A stretch of 12,538 nt of DNA from JBFMAE01 sp040756085 (GCA_040756085.1 JBFMAE010000387.1:1-12538), one strand, 5' to 3'. Shown: positions 6,300-12,538, counted from the first letter of the stretch. The notes: generated by a model not told the origin, from the letters alone. Numbers and translations: made by a program.

Positions 6300-6346
6300 G
6301 TAATGTTTCATGACGTCTACGTCACCCACGAACGATGAAAATTACC
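6299..6346. repeat. compound hairpin element, copy B
   Basis: Outer arms GGTAAT-G-TTTCAT and ATGAAA-ATTACC form 12 bp with a single bulged G. Inside is a TGACG-TCTA-CGTCA stem (6311-6324) and the unpaired CCCACGAACG. It shares the CACCCACGAA-GATGAAAAT half with copy A at 3880-3914. Confidence 0.6.
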
Positions 6347-6372
6347 AAGTATTATCCTCCCCCTTGAGAGGG

Positions 6373-6482
6373 TGTGTCGTAATTGTAGGGGCTTGATAAA
6401 TTAAGCCCCCTAATAGGGCTCAATGAATTGAGCCCCTACAAGACATTGTGTATGGCCCTTCCGTAAATAGATATACGACACA
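6373..6482. mobile_element. 110-bp MITE-like element with 9-bp terminal inverted repeats
   Basis: TGTGTCGTA (6373-6381) and TACGACACA (6474-6482) are perfect inverted repeats. Nested within are TTGTAGGGGCT (6383-6393) and its inverted partner AGCCCCTACAA (6431-6441), and each arm folds on itself (GGGGCTTGATAAATTAAGCCCC and GGGCTCAATGAATTGAGCCC). There is no coding capacity. The shape fits a non-autonomous transposable element or a mobile palindrome cluster. A target-site duplication is not obvious, so mobility is inference. Confidence 0.5.
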
Positions 6483-6550
6483 GTCTCTTGCGGGAGGGGA
6501 TGGAGAGGAGGGGGAGTCTTCTTTAGATTTTCATCATTCGTTCCTGTCTG

Positions 6551-6571
6551 CCCTGCCTGCAGTAGGCAGGG
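6551..6571. repeat. CCCTGCCT / AGGCAGGG palindrome
   Basis: An 8-bp perfect inverted repeat with loop GCAGT. Its core arms match those of the palindrome at 3801-3816, making a second copy of a small dispersed palindrome. Confidence 0.6.
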
Positions 6572-6584
6572 GGGAAATTCTTCT

Positions 6585-6608
6585 CCTCCCTTTGAAAAGG
6601 CAGGGAGG
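6585..6608. repeat. CCTCCCT / AGGGAGG hairpin
   Basis: A 7-bp perfect inverted repeat around TTGAAAAGGC in a pyrimidine/purine-rich stretch. No T-run and no gene end nearby; probably another dispersed intergenic palindrome. Confidence 0.45.
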
Positions 6609-6763
6609 GATTTGATAAACTCCGGTTGATTTTTAAGTCCCTTTTTGTTAGATTGTGGCAAAATCGTTCCTCGCAATTAAGGAAATATAGAGAACATTTC
6701 CTCACGCCCATAGAGGGCAAGAAACCCATCTCTCTAACTCTTCATCAGGAGTGAAGAAGGGGG

Positions 6764-7255
6764 GTGATTGCTGACCTGATATACAATTCAAGACCAGGCA
6801 CATCGGTTACATTCACAAAAATGCTCAACCGTGCTGTTAAAAGGAATACTGAGCGATTTCCAGAAGATTTCATGTTCCAATTGACCATGGAAGAGGCGAG
6901 GGTTTGGTGGATCGAAGTCAAAGGCTCCAGTTTAAGGTCACAAATTGTGACCTTAAAAAGAGGCCAGCACATCAAGTACCGCCCTTATGCTTTCACGGAG
7001 CATGGGATATTGATGCTGTCTAGTGTTTTAAATAGCGAACGAGCCGTTCAGGTCAATATCGAAATCATGCGTGCCTTTGTCCGTCTGCGGCGGATGCTTG
7101 CTTCCCATGCGGAATTGGCCCGGAAACTCGATGCCCTTGAGGGAAAATATGATGCTCAGTTTAAAGTGGTCTTTGATGCCATTCGCCAACTGATGACTCC
7201 TCCGGAACCAAAGCGCCGTCCCATCGGGTTTCGGCCCGGAGACGCCAAAGAGTAG
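6764..7255 (+). CDS. ORF6N-domain protein with shortened N-terminus
   Basis: A 163-residue protein with most of an ORF6N domain, a DNA-binding-type domain of phage and bacterial accessory proteins. The conserved run is LNRAVKRNTERFPEDFMFQL (21-40), then LRSQIVTL, YRPYAFTEHG (72-81), SSVLNSERAVQVNIEIMRAFV (86-106), a helical LARKLDALEGKYD linker (118-130) and the usual RPIGFR tail. The family normally starts with about 20-30 more residues ending in a DLAELYGV-type segment before TK-LN; here this is replaced by ADLIYNSRPGTSVTFTKMLN, so the N-terminus looks degraded or rearranged. The start is GTG at 6764, after AGGAG (6747-6751); an in-frame stop at 6752-6754 excludes an earlier start. It ends 14 bp before cas3 and could share its transcript. 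Role unknown; the domain suggests a regulator or phage remnant. Confidence 0.75.
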   Translation: MIADLIYNSRPGTSVTFTKMLNRAVKRNTERFPEDFMFQLTMEEARVWWIEVKGSSLRSQIVTLKRGQHIKYRPYAFTEHGILMLSSVLNSERAVQVNIEIMRAFVRLRRMLASHAELARKLDALEGKYDAQFKVVFDAIRQLMTPPEPKRRPIGFRPGDAKE

Positions 7256-7269
7256 AAAAAGCTTAATCC

Positions 7270-9486
7270 ATGAAAGACGAATTCTACGCCCACTCCAAAG
7301 ATGGAAAACCGCGTGAAGAATGGCATCGCCTCGAAGATCACTTGAAAAAAGTTGCCGAAATGGCCCGAAACTTCGCCAACGACTTTAACGCTGGTGATTG
7401 GGGATATCTGGCGGGATTATGGCATGATCTCGGGAAATATTCGGGAGAATTTCAGGATAAAATAAAGAAAGATATTGATGCACATATCGAAAGTTTGATC
7501 AGCAGGGTTGATCACTCAACCGCCGGTGCCCAGCATGCGATACCAATGCTGGATATAATAGGCCACTTGTTAGCGTATGTGGTTGCAGGACACCATTCCG
7601 GGCTTCTGAACGGAAGAGACACAGGGGCCTGTCAAGAAGCTCGTCTGAGAAAGGCCATTCCTCTTTGGGAACATGGTCTTCAATTTCTGCCAAAAATCAA
7701 CAAGATCGAACCACCAATTTTTTTGCGATGTGCATTGACAAGAAAAAACGCCTTTTCGGTGGCTTTCTTTGTTCGCATGATTTTTTCCTGTTTGATTGAC
7801 GCCGATTTTCTTGACACGGAAGCCTTTATGAATGCACAGCAAGCTGCTCTTCGCCTCAAATGGCCGGATAATATATTAAATGAAATGGATAGTGCATTGA
7901 CGGAGTTTGTCCAACAACTTGATCTTGAAGATACTGTCGTCAATCGGCAACGGGCCTTAGTGCGTGAAGCATGTCTAAAAGCTGCAGAGGAGAACCCAGG
8001 GCTGTTTTCATTAACAGTTCCCACCGGAGGTGGGAAGACGTTATCATCCCTCGCTTTTGCTTTGCGTCACGCCGTTAAGCATGGTTTGCAGCGCGTGATA
8101 TATGTCATCCCTCTAACAAGCATCATTGAGCAGAACGCAGACGTATTTCGTGAAGCAATGAAGTCACTTGCTGATAAACTTGGTCGTGATCTCGTTGTGG
8201 AGCACCACAGTAACCTCGATCCTGAAAAGGAGACGGCATTCAACCGATTGGCTGCAGAAAACTGGGATGCTCCACTTATAGTAACGACCTCTGTTCAGTT
8301 CTATGAATCTTTATTCAGTAATAAGACCTCTCGTTGCCGAAAACTACATCGGTTGGCTCGTTCAGTAATCATTCTTGATGAAGCCCAAACACTACCCGTT
8401 GATTATTTGAAACCTTGTCTGCTTGCTTTACAAGAGCTGACAACCAATTATAGAACAAGCATTGTGATTTGTACCGCCACACAACCCGCTATTGAACGAA
8501 GAGAAGGCTTTGAGATTGGCCTTCAAAAACCTTTTGAAATCATACCAAATCCTGTTGAGCTCTATCATCAGCTCCATCGTGTTCGTGTTGAGGATATCGG
8601 AAGTCAAAGCGATCAAGAAATCTGCAGACGGATGCAAGATGAACCACAAGTCCTTTGCATTGTGAATACTCGACTTCATGCCAGAAAATTGTTTGAGACA
8701 ATAGAACCAGGTGATGACCACTTCCATCTCAGTGGAAATATGTGTCCTGCTCACAGGGCGGAGAAACTCAACCAGATACGGGGGCATCTTAACCAGGGCC
8801 ATGTTTGCCGTGTAGTGAGCACTCAGGTTGTGGAAGCAGGTGTGGACGTTGATTTCCCGGTTGTTTATCGTTCCCTGGCTGGACTCGATTCAATTGCTCA
8901 AGCCGCCGGACGCTGTAACCGGAATGGCAGATTGCCACAAAAGGGGAACATTTACATCTTTCGATCCGAGCATACCAGATCGGAAAGATTCTTTTCTGAT
9001 ACGGCCCAATGTGCAGGTCAGATTTTGACTTTATATCGGGATATTCTTAACTTAGAGGCAATTCAACACTATTTTCAGCTCTACTACTGGGACCAGAGTG
9101 CACGCTGGGACGAAAAGAGGATTATGGATAACTTCTCTATGTTGAACGAACGTCAGTTCCCTTTCAACTTTGGGTTTACGCGAACGGCTGAGGTATTTCA
9201 GCTAATAGATGAGACCAGGACCTGCCCGGTGATCATACCTTGGCGCGAGAGCGGACGGAGGCTGTGCGAGCGTCTGCGTTCTATTCCTACTCCCACTCTG
9301 GAAATCCAGCGTGAGCTTCAGCGATATGTAGTGCCAATTCCTCGAAGAATATGGGAGAAGCATGTAGGCACGGACATACAGTTGATCCATGAGGGAATAT
9401 CAGTCCTGGTAAGTCCGGAAGTCCATTATTCGGAAGAAACTGGCTTGAATCTTGAAGCTGAGGAGCCAGGTGCGATTTTTGCTTAA
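7270..9486 (+). CDS. cas3: Cas3 nuclease-helicase, type I-C (HD-DExD/H fusion)
   Basis: A 738-residue CRISPR effector that unwinds and degrades target DNA after recruitment by Cascade. The N-terminal HD nuclease domain shows His24 (LEDH), His52-Asp53 (LWHDLGKYSGEF), His82 (VDHS) and the AGHHSG pair at 107-111. The helicase half has Walker A TVPTGGGKT (249-257, Lys256), motif II ILDEAQTLP (DEAQ at 370-373), motif III TAT (402-404) and motif VI QAAGRCNRNG (544-553), with STQVVEAGVDVDFP preceding. Length and domain order match I-C Cas3, and no frameshift or missing catalytic residue is seen. ATG at 7270 has only a weak Shine-Dalgarno. It is first of the canonical cas3-cas5c-cas8c-cas7c order; cas5c follows after 15 bp. 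In this locus its Cascade partners are damaged, so activity in interference is doubtful. Confidence 0.95.
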   Translation: MKDEFYAHSKDGKPREEWHRLEDHLKKVAEMARNFANDFNAGDWGYLAGLWHDLGKYSGEFQDKIKKDIDAHIESLISRVDHSTAGAQHAIPMLDIIGHLLAYVVAGHHSGLLNGRDTGACQEARLRKAIPLWEHGLQFLPKINKIEPPIFLRCALTRKNAFSVAFFVRMIFSCLIDADFLDTEAFMNAQQAALRLKWPDNILNEMDSALTEFVQQLDLEDTVVNRQRALVREACLKAAEENPGLFSLTVPTGGGKTLSSLAFALRHAVKHGLQRVIYVIPLTSIIEQNADVFREAMKSLADKLGRDLVVEHHSNLDPEKETAFNRLAAENWDAPLIVTTSVQFYESLFSNKTSRCRKLHRLARSVIILDEAQTLPVDYLKPCLLALQELTTNYRTSIVICTATQPAIERREGFEIGLQKPFEIIPNPVELYHQLHRVRVEDIGSQSDQEICRRMQDEPQVLCIVNTRLHARKLFETIEPGDDHFHLSGNMCPAHRAEKLNQIRGHLNQGHVCRVVSTQVVEAGVDVDFPVVYRSLAGLDSIAQAAGRCNRNGRLPQKGNIYIFRSEHTRSERFFSDTAQCAGQILTLYRDILNLEAIQHYFQLYYWDQSARWDEKRIMDNFSMLNERQFPFNFGFTRTAEVFQLIDETRTCPVIIPWRESGRRLCERLRSIPTPTLEIQRELQRYVVPIPRRIWEKHVGTDIQLIHEGISVLVSPEVHYSEETGLNLEAEEPGAIFA

Positions 9487-9501
9487 GAAAGGAGGGATAA
9501 A

Positions 9502-10224
9502 ATGTCATACGGGATTAAGCTTTTGGTCTGGGGCGATTATGCATCTTTTAATCGCCCGGAAATGAAGGTCGAACGGGTCAGTTACGATGTCATCACTCCG
9601 AGTGCCGCCAGAGGAATCCTTGAGGCAATCTACTGGAAGCCTGAAATGCGCTGGGTGGTAGACAGAATCTATGTTCTGAAACCCATACGTTTTACCCATG
9701 TCCGACGCAACGAACTGGATTGCAAGATACCTACAAAAAATATTCTCTCTGCTATTAAGAAGGGAAAGGCCGATCTGGGTATTGCCGTCGAAGATCATCG
9801 TCAGCAGCGAGCTGCCATAATCCTAAAAGACGTATGCTATGGGATTGAAGCACATGTCGAGGTACTAAAGCCAGAGCTCAAGGATGGCAACCCCATTGAT
9901 AGTCCTGAAGCAAAACACCTTCGCCAGTTCAAGGACAGAGCGAAAAGGGGTGGATATTTCCATCACCCTTATCTTGGCACCCGAGAATTCCCTGCAAACT
10001 TTGAACTGGCAGAAGCATTTCCAGAGTGTCCTGAATATTTAAGGGGTGAAATCAAGTTGGGTTATATGCTTCGCGACATGGTTTTCGTTCCTGACCCGAA
10101 GGGGAAAGTAATTGAATCAAACCAGGGCTGTCGGCTCAACGCCGAAGCGCGTTTTTTTCACGCCAAAATAGTTGACGGAGTAATTGATGTTCGGTCTCTG
10201 AATCAGGGAGGGCCCAAGACATGA
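9502..10224 (+). CDS. cas5c: Cas5c (Cas5d) pre-crRNA endoribonuclease, type I-C
   Basis: A 240-residue RAMP-superfamily protein. In I-C systems, which lack Cas6, Cas5c cuts the CRISPR transcript and stays on the 5' handle of the crRNA. The N-terminus IKLLVWGDYASFNRPEMKVERVSYDVITPSAARGILEAIYWKP is diagnostic; Tyr44 of IYWKP is at the position of the proposed catalytic tyrosine (Tyr46 in the studied Bacillus halodurans enzyme; correspondence inferred by me). The C-terminal part carries GYFHHPYLGTREF (151-163), a conserved motif of the family. A strong Shine-Dalgarno (AGGAGG, 9490-9495) precedes the ATG by 6 nt. It overlaps cas8c by 4 bp (ATGA). The length is normal and the frame intact. Confidence 0.95.
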   Translation: MSYGIKLLVWGDYASFNRPEMKVERVSYDVITPSAARGILEAIYWKPEMRWVVDRIYVLKPIRFTHVRRNELDCKIPTKNILSAIKKGKADLGIAVEDHRQQRAAIILKDVCYGIEAHVEVLKPELKDGNPIDSPEAKHLRQFKDRAKRGGYFHHPYLGTREFPANFELAEAFPECPEYLRGEIKLGYMLRDMVFVPDPKGKVIESNQGCRLNAEARFFHAKIVDGVIDVRSLNQGGPKT

Positions 10225-11537
10225 TCCTGCAATCGCTATATGATCTATATGAACGACTCAGCCGTGACCCCGAATATGACATCTCACCACCAGGTTACAG
10301 TCTTCAGAAAATTTCGTTCAAAGTTGTACTCAACCCAGACGGGACATTGCATGATATAGAGGACGCCCGGATAAAAGACGGTAAGAGGTTTGTTGGTCGC
10401 CAGATTACGGTTCCAGGTAGCACTAAATCTTCTGGCTCCGGTTTCAATCCCTGTTTTCTATGGGATAACACAGGGTATATGTTGGGTTATAAACCGAATG
10501 ACAAAACCCCTAAGCGCACACAACAAACTTTTAAGTCTTTTCGAGAAATGCACCTTGCGAGGCTATCACAAATCAATTCGCCCGCATATCAAGCGGTCTG
10601 CCAATTCCTAAAGGCATGGAATCCAGAAAGAGCCGCAGAATATCCCGTATTAAAAGAAGTCGGTACTGGATTTGGTGTATTTCAAATCGTAGGAGAAACA
10701 AGTTACGTTTATAAAGATCCGGCGGTGAAAGAATGGTTGTCGAGACAGCAAAACCAGAAAACAGAGAATCCGATGAGCCAGTGTTTGGTAACTGGGAATA
10801 TTGGCGCTATATCACGTCTTCATCAGCCAAAGATCAAGAGGGTCGGCGATCAGCCAGAGTCTCTCCTGGTGTCATTTAATGATCCTGCATATGAATCATA
10901 TGGTAAGGAGCAAAGTTACAACGCTCCTGTTTCTGAGGACGCTGCATTTAAATATACGACTGCTCTTAATGCCCTTCTGGCAGGCCAAAAGAGTCATAAA
11001 CATCGCTTTTTGCTTGCCGGTGCAACCATCGTCTTTTGGACTAAAGAACCTACTTTTACAGAGGATATCTTTGCACAATTCGCTACCCATGGGTCGATTA
11101 CCCTCGAGAGACAGGAAGTGCAGGATGAAAGCTTAAGGCATAAGATCGAATTATTTCTCAAGGCGCTTCGCAAGGGCAAAGAGGCTTATTCTGAGATTGA
11201 CAAGTCCCCAGACAGAACGCCTTTTTTCATACTTGGACTGACAGGACAGGCGAAAGGCAGGATTGGGGTGAGGTTTTTCTATCGGGATACGATAAGCCAT
11301 TTGCTCGACAATCTTCGCCAGCATTACGTCAATATGGGAATAGAAAGGCAATATAAGAAAGATACAAACACCCTGATCCTGAATTCCCGGCTTTATGGCA
11401 GTTGCTCGATGAGACATGTCCGCGTCGGAATGGAAAACTTGAACGTGATAAAATTCCACCCGTCTTATCCGGTCCTCTCCTCCGCGCTGTCATCACGGCA
11501 TCTCAATATCCTGAGGGGCTTTTCAACTCAGTTATGA
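10221..11537 (+). CDS. cas8c: Cas8c (Csd1) large subunit, 5' part, frameshifted
   Basis: N-terminal about three quarters of the type I-C Cascade large subunit, which recognises the PAM and helps load target DNA. MILQSLYDLYERL, GRQITVPGSTKSSGSGFNPCFLWDNTGYMLGY, FLLAGATIVFWT and PFFILGLTGQAKGRIGVRFFYRDT are typical Csd1 segments. The expected family sequence continues only to about residue 384 (MGIERQYKKDTNT); the remaining ~54 residues of this frame, from LILNSRLYG to the stop at 11535-11537, do not look like Csd1. The expected continuation (PDPEFPALWQLLDETCP) is in the -1 frame, open from 11357 to 12007. One missing base, for example in the CCC at 11371-11373, would explain it. I see no -1 slippery heptamer, so programmed frameshifting is unlikely. 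Coupled to cas5c by ATGA. Confidence 0.85.
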   Translation: MILQSLYDLYERLSRDPEYDISPPGYSLQKISFKVVLNPDGTLHDIEDARIKDGKRFVGRQITVPGSTKSSGSGFNPCFLWDNTGYMLGYKPNDKTPKRTQQTFKSFREMHLARLSQINSPAYQAVCQFLKAWNPERAAEYPVLKEVGTGFGVFQIVGETSYVYKDPAVKEWLSRQQNQKTENPMSQCLVTGNIGAISRLHQPKIKRVGDQPESLLVSFNDPAYESYGKEQSYNAPVSEDAAFKYTTALNALLAGQKSHKHRFLLAGATIVFWTKEPTFTEDIFAQFATHGSITLERQEVQDESLRHKIELFLKALRKGKEAYSEIDKSPDRTPFFILGLTGQAKGRIGVRFFYRDTISHLLDNLRQHYVNMGIERQYKKDTNTLILNSRLYGSCSMRHVRVGMENLNVIKFHPSYPVLSSALSSRHLNILRGFSTQL

Positions 11538-12007
11538 GAAGAATTCATGCCGACAGGGAGATCAACTATATCCGGGCATGCATTATAAAAGGTTACTTAA
11601 CAAGAAACCAAAGAATGGAGGTAAGTATGGGACTTGACCCGAATCGCAAAGAACCAGCATACCGGCTGGGTCGGCTTTTTGCCGCCCTGGAAAAAACCCA
11701 ACAGAATGCCCTTGGTGATGTGGGTGCTACCATCCGCGACCGATTTTATAGCGCCGCCTCAGCAACGCCAGGTGCGGTCTTCCCACGGTTGCTACGGACT
11801 TACCAACATCATCTTGCAGGAATGAAAGGAGGGAAAGTCGGACGCGAGATTTTGGTGAGGGAGATACTCGACCCGCTAACGAGCTTTCCCGCCCATTTGA
11901 ATTTGACCGACCAGGGTCTTTTTGCCATCGGCTATTACCATCAGATGAGGGATTTGTGGACTTCAAAGCAGGAAAAAGAACAAGAAAAAGGAGTAGATAA
12001 ATCATGA
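11402..12007 (+). CDS. cas8c: Cas8c (Csd1) 3' part in shifted frame
   Basis: C-terminal quarter of Cas8c in the frame -1 to the 5' part. Csd1-like sequence begins upstream of the first possible start (TTG 11402): PDPEFPALWQ is encoded from 11372, directly after the presumed lesion, and an in-frame TAA at 11354-11356 blocks any upstream extension. It includes PVLSGPLLRAVITASQYPEGLF, INYIRACIIKGY, AYRLGRLFAALEKTQ, ATIRDRFYSAASATPGAVFPRLL and GLFAIGYYHQ, all typical of the C-terminal helical bundle. Unless sequencing is at fault, it cannot be made as part of full-length Cas8c. Its second half carries the internal Cas11c start. The stop overlaps the cas7c ATG by 4 bp. Confidence 0.8.
   Translation: MLDETCPRRNGKLERDKIPPVLSGPLLRAVITASQYPEGLFNSVMRRIHADREINYIRACIIKGYLTRNQRMEVSMGLDPNRKEPAYRLGRLFAALEKTQQNALGDVGATIRDRFYSAASATPGAVFPRLLRTYQHHLAGMKGGKVGREILVREILDPLTSFPAHLNLTDQGLFAIGYYHQMRDLWTSKQEKEQEKGVDKS
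11617..11622 (+). promoter_or_regulatory. internal Shine-Dalgarno for Cas11c
   Basis: GGAGGT lies 4 nt before the in-frame ATG at 11627, inside the cas8c reading frame. It is as strong as the sites in front of cas5c and cas7c, which is unusual for a spot within a gene. Confidence 0.65.
11627..12007 (+). CDS. cas11c: Cas11c small subunit from an internal start within cas8c
   Basis: A 126-residue product, MGLDPNRKEPAYRLGRLFA to GVDKS, nested in the 3' end of cas8c. Published work on type I-B, I-C and I-D systems showed that the Cascade small subunit (Cas11) is translated independently from an internal site in the cas8/cas10d gene. The expected features are here: GGAGGT 4 nt ahead of an in-frame ATG, about 14 kDa, mostly alpha-helical content (AYRLGRLFAALEKTQQ, FPRLLRTYQHHLAGM). 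The lesion splitting cas8c lies about 250 bp upstream, so this product is still encodable. Cas11 subunits line the belly of Cascade and contact the displaced strand. The homology to the Cas8c C-terminus is clear; use of this start is inferred from the Shine-Dalgarno and the published precedent. Confidence 0.65.
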   Translation: MGLDPNRKEPAYRLGRLFAALEKTQQNALGDVGATIRDRFYSAASATPGAVFPRLLRTYQHHLAGMKGGKVGREILVREILDPLTSFPAHLNLTDQGLFAIGYYHQMRDLWTSKQEKEQEKGVDKS

Positions 12008-12447
12008 ACCGCTACGATTTCGTTTATCTATTTGATGTCAAAGATGCCAATCCCAATGGAGATCCTGATGCAGGCAATCTGCCACGCATCGACCCCGAAA
12101 CTGGCGATGGTTTAGTAACAGACGTTTGTCTGAAGAGGAAAATTCGTAACTATATTGCAATTAAAGAGAATAATACCCCGCCTTATGAAATTTATTTTAC
12201 CGAAGGAGTCGTACTTAACCTAACACACAAAAGGGCTTATGAGCATATCGGGGAGAAACCCGAGACTAAAAAGCTGCCAAAAGACGCCGCTAAAGCACAG
12301 GAGATAACTGCTTTCATGTGTCGAAACTTTTATGATATTCGCACGTTCGGGGCCGTCATGTCGACCGAAGTGAATTGTGGTCAAGTGCGAGGGCCTGTGC
12401 AGTTCTCTTTTGCTAGTGTAGTGGCGCTAACAGTTCTTGACATTTGA
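12004..12447 (+). pseudogene. cas7c: Cas7c (Csd2) backbone subunit, truncated by an insertion element
   Basis: N-terminal half of the type I-C Cascade backbone protein, several copies of which coat the crRNA spacer. RYDFVYLFDVKDANPNGDPDAGNLPRIDPETG and GLVTDVCLKRKIRNYI are diagnostic of Csd2; IRTFGAVMSTEVNCGQVRGPVQFSFA continues the family sequence to Ala137. There the homology stops and the frame runs 10 more codons (SVVALTVLDI) into foreign DNA before TGA at 12445-12447. Intact Csd2 proteins are about 280-290 residues, so about half is missing; the remainder should lie beyond the insertion, outside the window. The ATG overlaps the cas8c stop by 4 bp, and AAGGAG (11988-11993) lies upstream. 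A half Cas7 is not expected to build Cascade. Confidence 0.9.
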
Positions 12448-12538
12448 AATCTTTTTCATAATGCTTTCAACCGAAGCTGTCCAAACAAATACTTTAGGGT
12501 TTTGATTATGAGCTTCAATGTATTGTTTAATCGCCAGG
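12416..12538 (-). mobile_element. IS630-family insertion sequence, right-hand part off the window
   Basis: The cas7c sequence is interrupted at GCTAG. TA at 12414-12415 fits the TA target of IS630/Tc1-mariner-type elements, and the surrounding CTAG is the preferred site of IS630 itself. The element appears to begin GTGTAGTGGCG at 12416 and carries the 3' end of a transposase on the - strand. Only 123 bp are visible, so the other end, the duplicated TA and the inverted repeats cannot be checked here. Confidence 0.8.
12427..12538 (-). CDS. IS630-family transposase, C-terminal end (partial)
   Basis: The - strand frame ending in TAG at 12427-12429 encodes 36 visible residues, LAIKQYIEAHNQNPKVFVWT followed by ASVESIMKKISNVKNC. 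The pattern I-x-x-YIEAHNxNPKxFVWTAxxESI is the typical C-terminus of IS630-family DDE transposases; the catalytic residues lie upstream, outside the window. It is convergent with the truncated cas7c and ends about 10 bp inside the presumed element end. Whether the transposase is intact cannot be judged from this fragment. Confidence 0.82.
   Translation of the reverse strand, partial: LAIKQYIEAHNQNPKVFVWTASVESIMKKISNVKNC

Larger units (their letters stand above)
6228..6763. other. intergenic repeat cluster between the hydrolase and ORF6N genes
   Basis: No convincing gene. It contains a 15-bp hairpin (6265-6299), a compound hairpin related to the one at 3880 (6299-6346), a small CCCT/AGGG hairpin (6361-6372), a MITE-like element (6373-6482), a CCCTGCCT/AGGCAGGG palindrome (6551-6571) and a CCTCCCT/AGGGAGG hairpin (6585-6608). 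I see no promoter here strong enough to call for the cas operon. Confidence 0.7.

Noticed and set aside
5688..6329. Long open frame on the - strand opposite the alpha/beta hydrolase gene
   Set aside because: The + strand protein has a complete catalytic triad and family motifs; the opposite frame encodes no recognisable domain and is a codon-bias shadow.
6626..6653. TTGATT-N16-TTAGAT as promoter of the ORF6N-cas3 operon
   Set aside because: The -10 matches consensus at only 3 of 6 positions, and similar AT-rich pairs arise by chance in this region.
10801..11136. Alternative + strand frame inside cas8c
   Set aside because: It overlaps a stretch of clear Csd1 sequence in another frame and has no domain or Shine-Dalgarno of its own.
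11340..11400. Programmed -1 ribosomal frameshifting in cas8c
   Set aside because: No X XXY YYZ slippery heptamer in the right phase and no obvious stimulatory Shine-Dalgarno or pseudoknot; a one-base deletion is simpler.

Overview
The window looks like a chromosomal stretch of a mesophilic, Gram-negative-type anaerobe of moderate GC content. A Deltaproteobacteria/Desulfobacterota-like lineage fits the protein styles (SYLF lipid-binding protein, Isf-type iron-sulfur flavoprotein, type I-C CRISPR-Cas, ORF6N protein), but no marker gene fixes the taxonomy. Neither 16S rRNA nor tRNA genes were seen.

Left part (1-2936, + strand): a tightly coupled CUT1-type sugar ABC importer operon. It encodes a solute-binding lipoprotein whose start codon lies at the window edge, followed by two MalF/MalG-like permeases joined by 4-bp and 1-bp overlaps. 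No ATPase gene is present here. Middle part (3047-6227): an HD-domain phosphohydrolase on the - strand, then a secreted SYLF/Ysc84-like protein with a good sigma-70 promoter, an iron-sulfur flavoprotein with a compact CX2CX2CX5C motif, and an alpha/beta hydrolase with a complete Ser-Asp-His triad. The two long gaps (about 3629-4116 and 6228-6763) are rich in dispersed palindromes. These include one hairpin family present in both gaps with apparently compensating stem changes, and a roughly 110-bp MITE-like element with perfect 9-bp terminal inverted repeats.

Right part (6764-12538, + strand): an ORF6N-domain gene with a short N-terminus is followed 14 bp later by a type I-C CRISPR-Cas interference operon in canonical order, cas3-cas5c-cas8c-cas7c. 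cas3 and cas5c look intact. cas8c is split by a single frameshift near 11371. cas7c is cut after about 137 codons at a CTAG site by an IS630-family element whose transposase 3' end runs in from the right on the - strand. Within the 3' part of cas8c, and downstream of the frameshift, a Shine-Dalgarno/ATG pair at 11617-11629 marks the probable internal start of the small subunit Cas11c, so that product could still be made even though full-length Cas8c cannot.

Overall, the CRISPR module appears to be in the course of decay: surveillance-complex genes are broken while the nuclease-helicase and crRNA-processing genes are still open. No CRISPR array, cas4, cas1 or cas2 lies in the window; they would be expected to the right of the insertion element.
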